Positions 45,922 through 54,300 of a stretch of DNA of 64,000 nucleotides are shown piece by piece; positions within the stretch are counted from its first letter, which is position 1, and every line of letters starts with the position of its first letter. Both the position numbers and the translations under genes were made by a program. Source of the DNA: Microcoleus vaginatus HSN003 (GTDB taxonomy: Bacteria; Cyanobacteriota; Cyanobacteriia; Cyanobacteriales; Microcoleaceae); the NCBI RefSeq assembly GCF_022701255.1, contig NZ_CP031705.1, positions 2,741,501 to 2,805,500 on the forward strand, written 5' to 3'. The notes under the pieces are model-generated. The model saw only the letters and a program-made list of their open reading frames with translations. It did no database searches and was not told the DNA's origin.

Positions 45922-48900
45922 TTAACCTTGTGGTAATTCCGGAGATTGCGTAGGTTGAAATTGTGACCGCATATCTGTTCTTACCCAAGAACCAAAACGA
46001 TCGGGACGAACGCATTCAGCATTCTCTAATTCGTCTTTGAGTCTCTTGGCGAAAGATTCAAAGATATCCCCTAAAGCCTGACGATCTGTTAAGCAACCTT
46101 GGAGAGCAATAAGTTGTTCCAGCGTCCAGTTATACAGTTGAGTGTCCCCTTGTTCAATGCGTAAATAGAACTGATTCTCAAACTGTGCAAGATTAGAGTA
46201 GAAGTTCTCAACTTCTGACTTGATCAAGTTGATATCCAGGTAGAATTGTTGCTGTCTCAATTCTGAAAAAATCGTATTTTTGAGGTTCTGCGTGAAGTTT
46301 TGGTTCAGCTCAGTTTTGACGATTGTAGAGACATCATTACGGAAGTTGAGAATCTTGTTATCCAAGCTAACATTAATGCGATTGTCAAGATCGTTGACAA
46401 TATTATTAGTCACTAACTGCACGTTGCTCGTGCTAGATTGATTAACAACCGTATTGATGCGGTCATCAATGTTAGATTCAATCTGCTGAATGACCAGGTT
46501 TTTAATGTGTTGGCTTTGGTCAGCAATTTTGAGATTAACTACCGCATTAATCCGCTGATCCATGTCGTGTTGAATTTGCTGAACAATTTGAGTGTTAATA
46601 TCGTGAGATAGATTAGACACTTTGAGGTTCACGACATTATCGATGCGTTGATCGATGTAAGTTTGCATTTGCTGAATCACCAGATTCTTCACATTCTGGG
46701 TTTGATCAGAAATCTTGATGCTCACCACATTCTCAACACGCTGATCAATAGTTTGTTGGACTTGCTGAATTACCTGATTAGTGATCTCTTGAGATTGATT
46801 GGCGATTTGGACATTAACCGAGTTACTAATGCGCTCATCAATATCAGCCGATATTTGATTAATTACCGTGGTATTAATCTCTGTAGACTGATTGGCAATT
46901 TTGATGTTAACTACATTCTCAATCCGTTGCTCAAGTTCAGTTTGCATTTGCTGAACTACGAGGTTCTTAACTTCTTGAGTCTGATTAGACACTCTGAGAT
47001 TAACGACGGACTCAATACGCTCATTGAGTTCGGTTTGCATTTGTTGCACGACTAAATTTTTAATCTCTTGGGTTTGTTCAGAGATTCTTAAATTCACCTG
47101 CTCACTAACAATGCGGGGGATTCGGGAAATAAATAAGTCGTTGAGATTTTTGTTGAAGTACCCCGACCAATTGTGGAAATTCTGATTAAAACTAACTTCC
47201 ATTTGCTGGGTAAGAGTCTTAAACATAAAGTCCAGCCGTGCTACCCTCATGCCTAAGTCTTTAGCTTGAGTTTGATAGCCTTTAAGCAGCCATTTTTCCA
47301 AATTGTCCCAATAAGCTTCTTTTTTCTCGTTTGGGTCACCTGTTACTGTGATGGAAGTATTGATTTGGGCTGCCATTTGCTGCCACATTTTTTCCATCTG
47401 ATCTTGGTCAAAACTGAAGTTAAATCCACTGCCAATATTGATATTTTCAGAACCAGAAATACTTGTACCACCAGTGTTAACTGGTATACCACCAGAGTTA
47501 GTTGTACCACCAGTGGTAACTGATACACCACCAGAGCTAGTTGTACCACCAGTGGTAACTGGTATACCACCAGAGCTAGTTGTACCACCAGTGGTAACGG
47601 GTATACCACCAGAGCTAGTTGTACCACCACCAGAGGTAACTGCTGTACTACTAGAGCTAGTTGTACCACCACCAGAGGTAACTGCTGTACCACCAGAGCT
47701 AGTTGTGCTACCACCACCCACTACACTAACAGTGCTTTCGCTGCTGCCCGTGCCAGATGTTATTGATGACCCTCCATATCCTTCGGCTACTTCTACATCA
47801 GTGATGTTGTTGATTTCTAAAACAACTTGCCCTTCGTTATCTTCTATATATGTATCAAAAAAGAAGCCGGAGATGGTTGTTTTTTCTTTGACTTCAAAAA
47901 TAACGTCATCTTTGAAGCCATTTAAGGAACACCAACTTTCGCTAACTTCATTTCCTGTCAACTTGGAGATAAAATTTCCCCCTTGAATCAAGAGTAATGC
48001 CCAAGGTTCTAATTGGAAATTTTTTGCTTCTGCTCCATAAGTGGCATTGCTTTCCCGAATCTTGACGCGATAGTTTCCTGGGGCTAACTCGATTGAATTA
48101 GCATTGGCTTTTTTAAGATTTGAGAGAGTATTGCTATCAAGCGGATAGCAGTTTTTCTTGCTATCAACGGTTAAAGTTTGGGGATTCTGTTGATTGCCAG
48201 TGATTGAAACAGTGACTTGTCCTTGATTATCATCACTATAGATATCAAAGAATAAAGCACAGACTACAGCTTTTTCTTTGATATCTAACTGCAATTTGTC
48301 GTTATAGCCGTTTAAAGTTGCCCAAGTTCCACCTGTCTCAACACCTGTCTTTGTGTTGATAAAGGTACTGCCATCAAGTCCATAAATCCAGAGAAAAACA
48401 AAAGGCTCACCGGCGGTATTGTCGGCACTATAACTGTAGGTACCACTGGTAATTTGGATGTCAAAAGTTCCTTTGTCTAATGTCAGAGACTTAGCAACAT
48501 TTTGTTGCAAGTTATTCATCTGATCGGTATTGATAACGTAACAGTTTTCTTTGGTATCAATGGTTAACAGTTGCATAGTTTCCTCAGGAGTTGTAGTAGT
48601 TGGTTGTGGAGCTTGTGTAGCTTCAGTGTTAACTTTTGAAGTGATGGTTGGGATCACTTCTGGTGCGGGTTGATAAACGGCAAGGCCTGCCCAACGACCC
48701 CTAGGCTTGGTTTGAGCCACTAATGTGCCTTTACCTGTCTTGGTATTAATGCGGATTAATTGACCGTCTTTTCCCAAGTTAAAAAATCTGCCCGTAACGC
48801 CATACAGGACATTGCCAACAAATTCCATACTGCCAATACCAGGAAATCCGGTATCACCAATGGTTTTAACTTCGCTAGTATCGAGATTGCATCTAGCAAG

Positions 48901-49383
48901 TAATTTCTTCTTTTCGTAGCTAATTAATGTGATATATGCTATGCCATTGCTATCAAAGGCAAGTTCACCACAGTTGTAGTCTTTATTAGCTACGGTAGCT
49001 ACTGGGGTACCTTTTCCTGTTTTAATATCAAGGGCAATCAGTTGTTTAGCTGTGCTGGCATAAAGGGTTTGACGTTGGGGATTATAAGCCAAGCCGACTG
49101 TAGCAAAGCCCGTATCCCCAATGACAATCGTATCACCTGTTGTGATGTCAATTTTAACGAGCTGCGTTGTGTCCCCTTCTTGCTCAATGCCATAGAGTTG
49201 TGAATCAACAAAGGCGATATCATACATTTCTGTAATGAGCTCACCGATGAATGTTGCTTTACCTGTGGCTAAATCAAGAGTATACAGTTTACTTAACTGA
49301 TTCGAGACACAATCTTGGATATACACCGTCCCTGGAACCATAGCTAAATCCACAGATGGTATATTACTTGCCTGATTACTCAT
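45922..49383 (-). CDS. Large beta-propeller / Gly-Ser-Thr repeat / coiled-coil protein (1153 aa)
   Basis: Residues 1-245 look like a beta-propeller with repeating LxxLDxxTGKxT strands (KLYTLDLATGKATFIGEL, QLIALDIKTGKGTPVATV). Residues about 270-400 and 405-530 are two similar beta domains, each with a Cys-Tyr start and DxYSDDNQGQV-like end, PPC-like. Residues 534-648 are Gly/Ser/Thr repeats with a GGIPVTTGGTTSS unit. Residues 762-978 are seven 31-residue repeats of the form VNLKIxxQxQxIxNLVIQQM; a degenerate eighth follows, then a helical tail. No signal peptide. The shape suggests a fibrous or cell-surface protein with a propeller head. I do not recognise it. A truncated second copy lies at 51035-51245. 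Confidence 0.7.
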   Translation of the reverse strand: MSNQASNIPSVDLAMVPGTVYIQDCVSNQLSKLYTLDLATGKATFIGELITEMYDIAFVDSQLYGIEQEGDTTQLVKIDITTGDTIVIGDTGFATVGLAYNPQRQTLYASTAKQLIALDIKTGKGTPVATVANKDYNCGELAFDSNGIAYITLISYEKKKLLARCNLDTSEVKTIGDTGFPGIGSMEFVGNVLYGVTGRFFNLGKDGQLIRINTKTGKGTLVAQTKPRGRWAGLAVYQPAPEVIPTITSKVNTEATQAPQPTTTTPEETMQLLTIDTKENCYVINTDQMNNLQQNVAKSLTLDKGTFDIQITSGTYSYSADNTAGEPFVFLWIYGLDGSTFINTKTGVETGGTWATLNGYNDKLQLDIKEKAVVCALFFDIYSDDNQGQVTVSITGNQQNPQTLTVDSKKNCYPLDSNTLSNLKKANANSIELAPGNYRVKIRESNATYGAEAKNFQLEPWALLLIQGGNFISKLTGNEVSESWCSLNGFKDDVIFEVKEKTTISGFFFDTYIEDNEGQVVLEINNITDVEVAEGYGGSSITSGTGSSESTVSVVGGGSTTSSGGTAVTSGGGTTSSSSTAVTSGGGTTSSGGIPVTTGGTTSSGGIPVTTGGTTSSGGVSVTTGGTTNSGGIPVNTGGTSISGSENINIGSGFNFSFDQDQMEKMWQQMAAQINTSITVTGDPNEKKEAYWDNLEKWLLKGYQTQAKDLGMRVARLDFMFKTLTQQMEVSFNQNFHNWSGYFNKNLNDLFISRIPRIVSEQVNLRISEQTQEIKNLVVQQMQTELNERIESVVNLRVSNQTQEVKNLVVQQMQTELEQRIENVVNIKIANQSTEINTTVINQISADIDERISNSVNVQIANQSQEITNQVIQQVQQTIDQRVENVVSIKISDQTQNVKNLVIQQMQTYIDQRIDNVVNLKVSNLSHDINTQIVQQIQHDMDQRINAVVNLKIADQSQHIKNLVIQQIESNIDDRINTVVNQSSTSNVQLVTNNIVNDLDNRINVSLDNKILNFRNDVSTIVKTELNQNFTQNLKNTIFSELRQQQFYLDINLIKSEVENFYSNLAQFENQFYLRIEQGDTQLYNWTLEQLIALQGCLTDRQALGDIFESFAKRLKDELENAECVRPDRFGSWVRTDMRSQFQPTQSPELPQG

Positions 49384-49440
49384 CTTTTTCTGTTTTTATT
49401 ACATAAAAAAGCAGATGAAAGTAACAGTGCGGTTGGTCGG

Positions 49441-49462
49441 TAGTCCTGACTATGCAGGACTA
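49441..49462. repeat. Hairpin upstream of the large coiled-coil gene
   Basis: TAGTCCTG, six bases, CAGGACTA lies 58 bases upstream of the start. The flanking 49384-49440 sequence is nearly identical to the DNA before the truncated copy at 51246, but the hairpin itself is not shared, so it is local to this copy. Confidence 0.45.
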
Positions 49463-49650
49463 TCCCTTTAGTGTTCATAAACTCAGCATCTGCTAGGATG
49501 TGTCCCAAGTTTGACCGAGCCGGGGATGACTATTAGTCTATCTAGAAGGGTAGATAATTTTTTTTTTCGTCATAAAACGCAACATCTTTCTCTTCTTTCA
49601 GTGGTGCGAAGTCAGAAGCAACGAGCATTTTATCGAGCTCGTACTCGCTC

Positions 49651-51034
49651 CAGGGTAAGCTCATCTAATTTGGTATAAATTGTACTTGACAAAAAACCGC
49701 CAATAGACTTTATATCTGTCAACCGAACTTAAACCTATAATCAAGTTTGAATCTTAACAAAGTCAATCAAGTTGAAACGGAGTTAAAGACAATGACAAAG
49801 GGTTTTGCACCTAGATTGAAACTCGCTGTAAAATCTCAAGCTAAAAAAGCAGAAAAACGACAGTTAACACCTCTGAGCGAAATCCAAGCCAATTTATTGA
49901 ATTATGTAGCAGAGCTCCCCGACCCCAGAGTTCAAAGAACCCAAAAACACTTATTAAAAGATATTTTAGTAATCTCTATTTTAGCCGTCATTGGTGGTGC
50001 GGAAGGTTGGGAAGACATGGAAAATTATGGCATCGCTAAACAGCAATGGTGAGAGGAATTTCTCGAATTACCCAATGGTATCCCTAGTGATGATACTTTT
50101 CGACGAGTTTTTGAAAGAATCAATCCTGAGGCTTTAGAACAATGTTTAGCGAAGTGGCTTCAAAGTATGCTTGGTTCGATTGTTGGCGAGATTATCCCCA
50201 TTGATGGCAAAAGTGTTAGAGGTTCTTATGACCGTAATCAAGGGGTAAAAGCTTTGCATTTGGTCACGGCTTGGGCAAGTGAACAGCGTTTAGTTTTAGG
50301 GCAAGTTAAAGTTGAGGATCATTCCAACGAGATTACGGCAATTCCGGCACTCTTAGAATTATTAGACCTGACCGGGGCGATCGTTACCATTGATGCGATG
50401 GGAACTCAAACCGAGATTGTGAAACAAATTCGCCACAAAAGAGCTGATTATATTGTATCTCTTAAAGCCAATCATCCCACTTTACATTCTCAGGTTAAAG
50501 AATGGTTTGATACCAGAAGAGCCAATAACTTTGAAGGCATTAACGTTAGTTATAACCAACAGATTGAAAAGGGACACCATCGCACTGAAAAACGTTATGT
50601 TTGGGCTGTTCCTTTTGAGGCTTTCGGTGGTCTTTATCAACAAGACCAATGGTCGGGACTGCAAACCATCGTCATTATTGAAAGAATCCGCCATCTTTGG
50701 AACAAAACGACTCGTGAAGTCCAATTTTATCTAACTTCTCTGCCTGCGGATGCTCAAGTTCTTGGTCGTGCCATTCGTCAACATTGGACGATTGAAAACC
50801 AAGTTCATTGGACTTTAGATGTCACGTTCCATGAGGATAAATGTCGGATTCGTTCAGGTCATAGTCCTCGTAATTTTGCGATCCTGAGACGGATGGCACT
50901 TAACGCTCTTAATCAGGAGAAAACATTGCAGCGTAGTCTTCGTCAAAAAATCAAACAGGCTTCTATGAATAATGATTATATGATGACTGTTCTCAACTCC
51001 TTTTGTAAAGCTTGATTGAGATGCTCTTACCCTG
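49651..51034 (+). mobile_element. ISAs1-family insertion sequence, 1384 bp
   Basis: Ends are CAGGGTAAGCTCATCT and the complement of CAGGGTAAGAGCATCT. A 10-base duplication, GTACTCGCTC, flanks it at 49641-49650 and 51035-51044, typical for the family. It holds one transposase gene broken by an in-frame stop. It sits between the large coiled-coil gene and its truncated copy. Confidence 0.9.
49792..51015 (+). pseudogene. ISAs1 transposase with one internal TGA
   Basis: The frame runs from MTKGFAPRLKLAVKSQ (49792) to 51015, about 407 codons, with a single TGA at 50050-50052 in QQW-stop-EEFLELPNGIPSDDTF. The family has the DDE pattern IIPIDGKSVRGSYDRN, IVTIDAMGTQTEIV, and RHHWTIENQVHW-like QHWTIENQVHWTLDVTF near the end. 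Everything else is in frame, so a single base change (TGG to TGA) killed it, or the TGA is read through. Confidence 0.85.
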
Positions 51035-51245
51035 GTACTCGCTCCATGCCATAGAGTTGTGAATCAACAAAGGCAATATCATACAATTCTGTAATGAGCT
51101 CACCGATGAATGTTGCTTTACCTGTGGCTAAATCAAGAGTATACAGTTTACTTAAGTGATTCCAGACACAATCTTGGATATTATAAACTGTGCCTGGAAC
51201 GATAGCTAAATCCACAGATGGTATATTGCTTGCCTGATTACTCAT
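51035..51245 (-). pseudogene. 5' remnant of a second copy of the large coiled-coil gene
   Basis: The first 67 codons repeat the start of the 1153-residue protein (MSNQASNIPSVDLA, GTVYNIQDCVWNHLSKL and on to SQLYG) with about ten differences. The 60 bases before the ATG are also nearly identical to those of the intact copy. The frame then meets the target duplication of the ISAs1 element. So the island once held two copies, or a partial duplication. Confidence 0.85.
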
Positions 51246-51436
51246 CTTTTTCTGTTTTTATTACATAAAAAAGCAGATGAAAGTAATAGTGCGGTTGGTC
51301 ATGAGTTATTTCAACTGAAGTTCGGAAAATACTCGGCTACCAACCACAGCCACCAGCCAGGGCGAACTCAAGTGATGAGATATGCACTTGGAGCTACTGG
51401 GCTACCTAGCACACAGTTCTTTATTAATACATCACT

Positions 51437-51457
51437 AGCTTTTTTAGCAGTGGGCGG
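51437..51457. repeat. Right copy of att-like direct repeat at tRNA-Leu
   Basis: AGC, six T, AGCAGTGGGCGG. The last seven bases are the 3' acceptor strand and discriminator of the tRNA-Leu on the minus strand. Compare 45787-45808. Confidence 0.5.
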
Positions 51458-51532
51458 GGAGAGAATCGAACTCTCATACCTTTCGGTGTCAGATTTTGAG
51501 TCTGATGCGTCTACCAATTTCGCCACCCGCCC
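51451..51532 (-). tRNA. tRNA-Leu (anticodon CAA)
   Basis: An 82-nt class II tRNA without encoded CCA. The acceptor stem is GGGCGGG/CCCGCCC, the D-arm contains GGTAGACGC, the anticodon stem TCAGA/TCTGA holds the loop CTCAAAA with anticodon CAA (codon UUG), then a variable arm, and a GTTCGATTC T-loop. The 5' end overlaps the 3' end of the upstream M48 peptidase gene by 22 bases. Confidence 0.95.
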
Positions 51533-52380
51533 TTTTTGGTTTCACCATCATAACACACAGATCGATTTCCTGCAAGCAAAGATTCATAATCTTTTGAACT
51601 TGCCCAACGATCGATCTCTCTGGCGCGCAATACTGGTACAGGATGGGACAACTGAGCCGTCTGAGCTTGTTTGAGCATATCTCCGAGCTGAGTGCTGCTG
51701 AGGTCGTCGTAGGCCCGGGCCTGCGCCAAAAACGCATCTACATTCAGTTTCGGAGCTAAAGTCGGCGAACCTCCGGCCAGTTTCATCAGCACGGATGCTA
51801 CCACTTTTGGGTCTTGGGTGGCGAGCAAGGCGGCGCGATCGCACGTAAATTCGGCACACCGCAACCATTCCAACATTTGCGCCTGCAAACCCTGCACCAG
51901 CACGGTTCCCACAGGCGAAATTTGACCGGCGGCCAAGACAATTAAATTAGCCAGAGTCAGGTAAACTCCGTGCTCGCACTTCAAATGCCCCAACTCGTGA
52001 GCAATTACTGCCTTAACTTCCTCGTCTGTGAGCAAATCAATCAGAGAAGTGTGCATCACCACAAAAGGCTGTTTTCCCCGCATCGCAAAGGTGTAAGCAT
52101 TTGGCATTGGATGCTGGCGGACATAAAGCTGCGGCACCTCCAAATCCAGAGTTTTGCAGGCTTCCAACAGCAATTGATGCAGGTGGGGCAATTGATTTTC
52201 GCCGACTTGGACGCTGGAAGCCAGATTTTCCAGCATAAAAAACTGTTCGCCCAGTTGTCCCAGCAACTGCCGCACCATCAAATCCAGGCCGGGCAGTTGT
52301 TTGAGAGTGCTGGTGGCTTCCAAGTCTAGCGGGTGGCGAAACTGGTCTGCTTTTAAACCGATGAGCGGTATGTTCGACAT
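51511..52380 (-). CDS. M48-family metallopeptidase
   Basis: A 289-residue protease from ATG 52380 (MSNIPLIGLKADQFRHPLDL); a longer frame to 52446 only adds repeat-encoded residues. The zinc-binding motif is VIAHELGHLKCEHG, and the third ligand is the Glu of RCAEFTCDRAA. A hydrophobic stretch between them (LTLANLIVLAAGQISPVGTV) suggests membrane association, as in HtpX/Oma1 relatives. Its last eight residues (KKGGWRNW region) are encoded by the tRNA-Leu sequence and the stop TAG lies in the D-arm. Role probably protein quality control. Confidence 0.88.
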   Translation of the reverse strand: MSNIPLIGLKADQFRHPLDLEATSTLKQLPGLDLMVRQLLGQLGEQFFMLENLASSVQVGENQLPHLHQLLLEACKTLDLEVPQLYVRQHPMPNAYTFAMRGKQPFVVMHTSLIDLLTDEEVKAVIAHELGHLKCEHGVYLTLANLIVLAAGQISPVGTVLVQGLQAQMLEWLRCAEFTCDRAALLATQDPKVVASVLMKLAGGSPTLAPKLNVDAFLAQARAYDDLSSTQLGDMLKQAQTAQLSHPVPVLRAREIDRWASSKDYESLLAGNRSVCYDGETKKGGWRNW

Positions 52381-52387
52381 TTTAGTC

Positions 52388-52515
52388 AGTTGGGAATGGG
52401 GAATTGGGAATTGGGAATTGGGCATGGGGCATGGGGAATTGGGCATGGGGAATTCTTTTGCTTCTTCCTTTTTTCCTCTTCCTTCTTCCTTCTTCCTTCT
52501 TCCTTCTTCCTTCTG
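52388..52515. repeat. GGGAATT and CTTCCTT tandem repeats
   Basis: Two types of short tandem repeats lie between the M48 and murA genes: GGGAATTGGGAATT/GGGCATGGGG units, then a TTCCTTC heptamer run, the complement of the repeat at 9226-9487. Confidence 0.75.
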
Positions 52516-52516
52516 A

Positions 52517-53935
52517 CTACTTTAAACCCGATCGCACGGGATTGACAGGAGCCTCAGCAGTCGCCGGGTCTGTACCCTCTTTGACCCGCCGCAACTTAGC
52601 TCCCAATTTTTGCAGTTTCACCTCTAACTGCTCATAGCCGCGGTCTAAGTGCTGCAAGCTGCTGATGGTGGTGACACCATCGGCTGCAAGTCCCGCGAGC
52701 ACTAACGCCGCCGAAGCCCGCAAATCTGTTGCCACGACAGGCGCACCTGAGAGCCGCGACACTCCCCGCACAATCGCGACATTGCCTTTAAGGCGAATGT
52801 CTGCGCCCATGCGGTTGAGCTCTGCTACGTGGCGCAAGCGATTCTCAAACACGGTTTCTTTGATCAAGCTGTCGCCTTCGCTCAGGGTCAGCAAAGCCAT
52901 AAACTGAGCTTGCATATCTGTGGGGAAACCGGGATAAGGCAGAGTTTCGATGTCTGTGGCCGAGTGAGTTTGGCCGGGAACTATCCGCAAAATGTCGGGG
53001 GATTCTGCAATAATTTTCGCGCCAATTGTCTTCAATTTGGCAATGACTGCAGTCAGGTGGTCGGGAATTACCGGCGACAAACTGATTTCGGAGTGAGTGA
53101 TGGCTCCGGCTACTAAAAATGTTCCGGCTTCAATGCGATCGGGAATAATTGAATAGTCTACCGCGTGCAGCTTGGGAACTCCCGAAATGACGATCGTATT
53201 CGTGCCAGCGCCTTGAATTTTTGCTCCCATGGCGCGGCAGAAATTCGCCAAATCTGCGACTTCCGGCTCTTGAGCCGCATTTTCAATTATGGTTTCTCCT
53301 TCCGCCAGAGTCGCCGCCATCATCAAAGTTTCAGTTGCGCCGACGCTGGGGTAGTCCAAATAAATTTTGGCTCCTTTCAGGCGGCGGTTCGGCCCTTTGA
53401 CGTAAGCGTGAACGGTGCCGTGGTCGATGTGGACTTCGGCACCGAGGGCTTGCAGACCCCGAACGTGGAGTTCAACTGGTCGCGCGCCGATGGCGCACCC
53501 ACCCGGCAAGGGCACTTTGGCAAATCCCAAACGCGCTACCAGCGGCCCGATGATGAAGAAGCTCGCCCGCAGTTGGCTGACTAATTCGTAGGGGGCTTGA
53601 GCGTCTATGAGGTTGCTGGCGTTGATGTCTAAAACGTCCCCGTTCTGCTGTAAGTTGACTCCTACAGCCGAGAGAATTTGCCCCATGCGGGCGACATCGA
53701 CTAGACCAGGAACGTTGCGGAGACGGCAATCCTCTGGGCAGAGCAGGGCTCCTGCCATGACGACTAAGGCCGAATTTTTGGCGCCACTGATTTTGACGTG
53801 TCCTTTAAGGGGTTCGCGACCCCAAATTTGTAATACTTGTTGTTCGTCGCTTTCAGGTGAAGCTGGCAGGTTTGATGAGTTCTGAGCTGGTGTAATGGGT
53901 TTGCCCTCCATAATGCGCTTCATTACTTTATACAT
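52517..53935 (-). CDS. murA: UDP-N-acetylglucosamine 1-carboxyvinyltransferase MurA
   Basis: MurA performs the first step of peptidoglycan synthesis, adding enolpyruvate to UDP-GlcNAc. The 472-residue protein has [20 protein letters not shown] at the N-terminus, the catalytic Cys in [20 protein letters not shown], and [14 protein letters not shown]. Asp and Arg residues of the EPSP-synthase-type fold are in place ([20 protein letters not shown]). About 40 residues precede the core, longer than most; starts at 53923 or 53911 are possible. Fosfomycin sensitivity is expected because Cys is retained. Confidence 0.95.
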   Translation of the reverse strand: MYKVMKRIMEGKPITPAQNSSNLPASPESDEQQVLQIWGREPLKGHVKISGAKNSALVVMAGALLCPEDCRLRNVPGLVDVARMGQILSAVGVNLQQNGDVLDINASNLIDAQAPYELVSQLRASFFIIGPLVARLGFAKVPLPGGCAIGARPVELHVRGLQALGAEVHIDHGTVHAYVKGPNRRLKGAKIYLDYPSVGATETLMMAATLAEGETIIENAAQEPEVADLANFCRAMGAKIQGAGTNTIVISGVPKLHAVDYSIIPDRIEAGTFLVAGAITHSEISLSPVIPDHLTAVIAKLKTIGAKIIAESPDILRIVPGQTHSATDIETLPYPGFPTDMQAQFMALLTLSEGDSLIKETVFENRLRHVAELNRMGADIRLKGNVAIVRGVSRLSGAPVVATDLRASAALVLAGLAADGVTTISSLQHLDRGYEQLEVKLQKLGAKLRRVKEGTDPATAEAPVNPVRSGLK

Positions 53936-54300
53936 TATTAATTTTGGTTCGATTTTACCGGAAAGTTTTTATATGTCTAGGGGTAACATTAGGAATTCCG
54001 GGAATTATATTTGCTGGCATTCGCTCTGGACAAGGCTTTCAGGTTTTAGCCCACAAATAATATCGATCGAGTCTCATGAAGTTATCTGTATCAAAATTTA
54101 CGTTCATTTGTAGCGCTCGCTCGGATCTCAGATGTTGTACCTTTGTCAACGATCTTTTTAAGTAAAAGCGGACTCGGTTGTTAACAAAGGTGTAAGATAT
54201 CGGTTCGATCGACAATGCCGGAAAGTTCACACATTGTCGATCGCCCCATTGCCTGTGCTACCCTGTGACAACAACCTAGAGCCAAAGCTACTCCTAGCAT
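53936..54300. other. Intergenic region between murA and smc
   Basis: These 365 bases hold the divergent promoters. I see no RNA, terminator or repeat of note; some CGATCGA-type palindromes occur. No gene longer than 70 codons with protein-like features is present. Confidence 0.4.

Noticed and set aside
47438..47986. Plus-strand frame of Pro/Val/Thr repeats opposite the large gene
   Set aside because: It is the antisense of the Gly/Ser/Thr repeat of the 1153-residue protein; the minus-strand frame is far longer and has domains.
45787..51457. Active integrative element
   Set aside because: No integrase or excision gene lies between the repeats; only an island-like remnant can be claimed.
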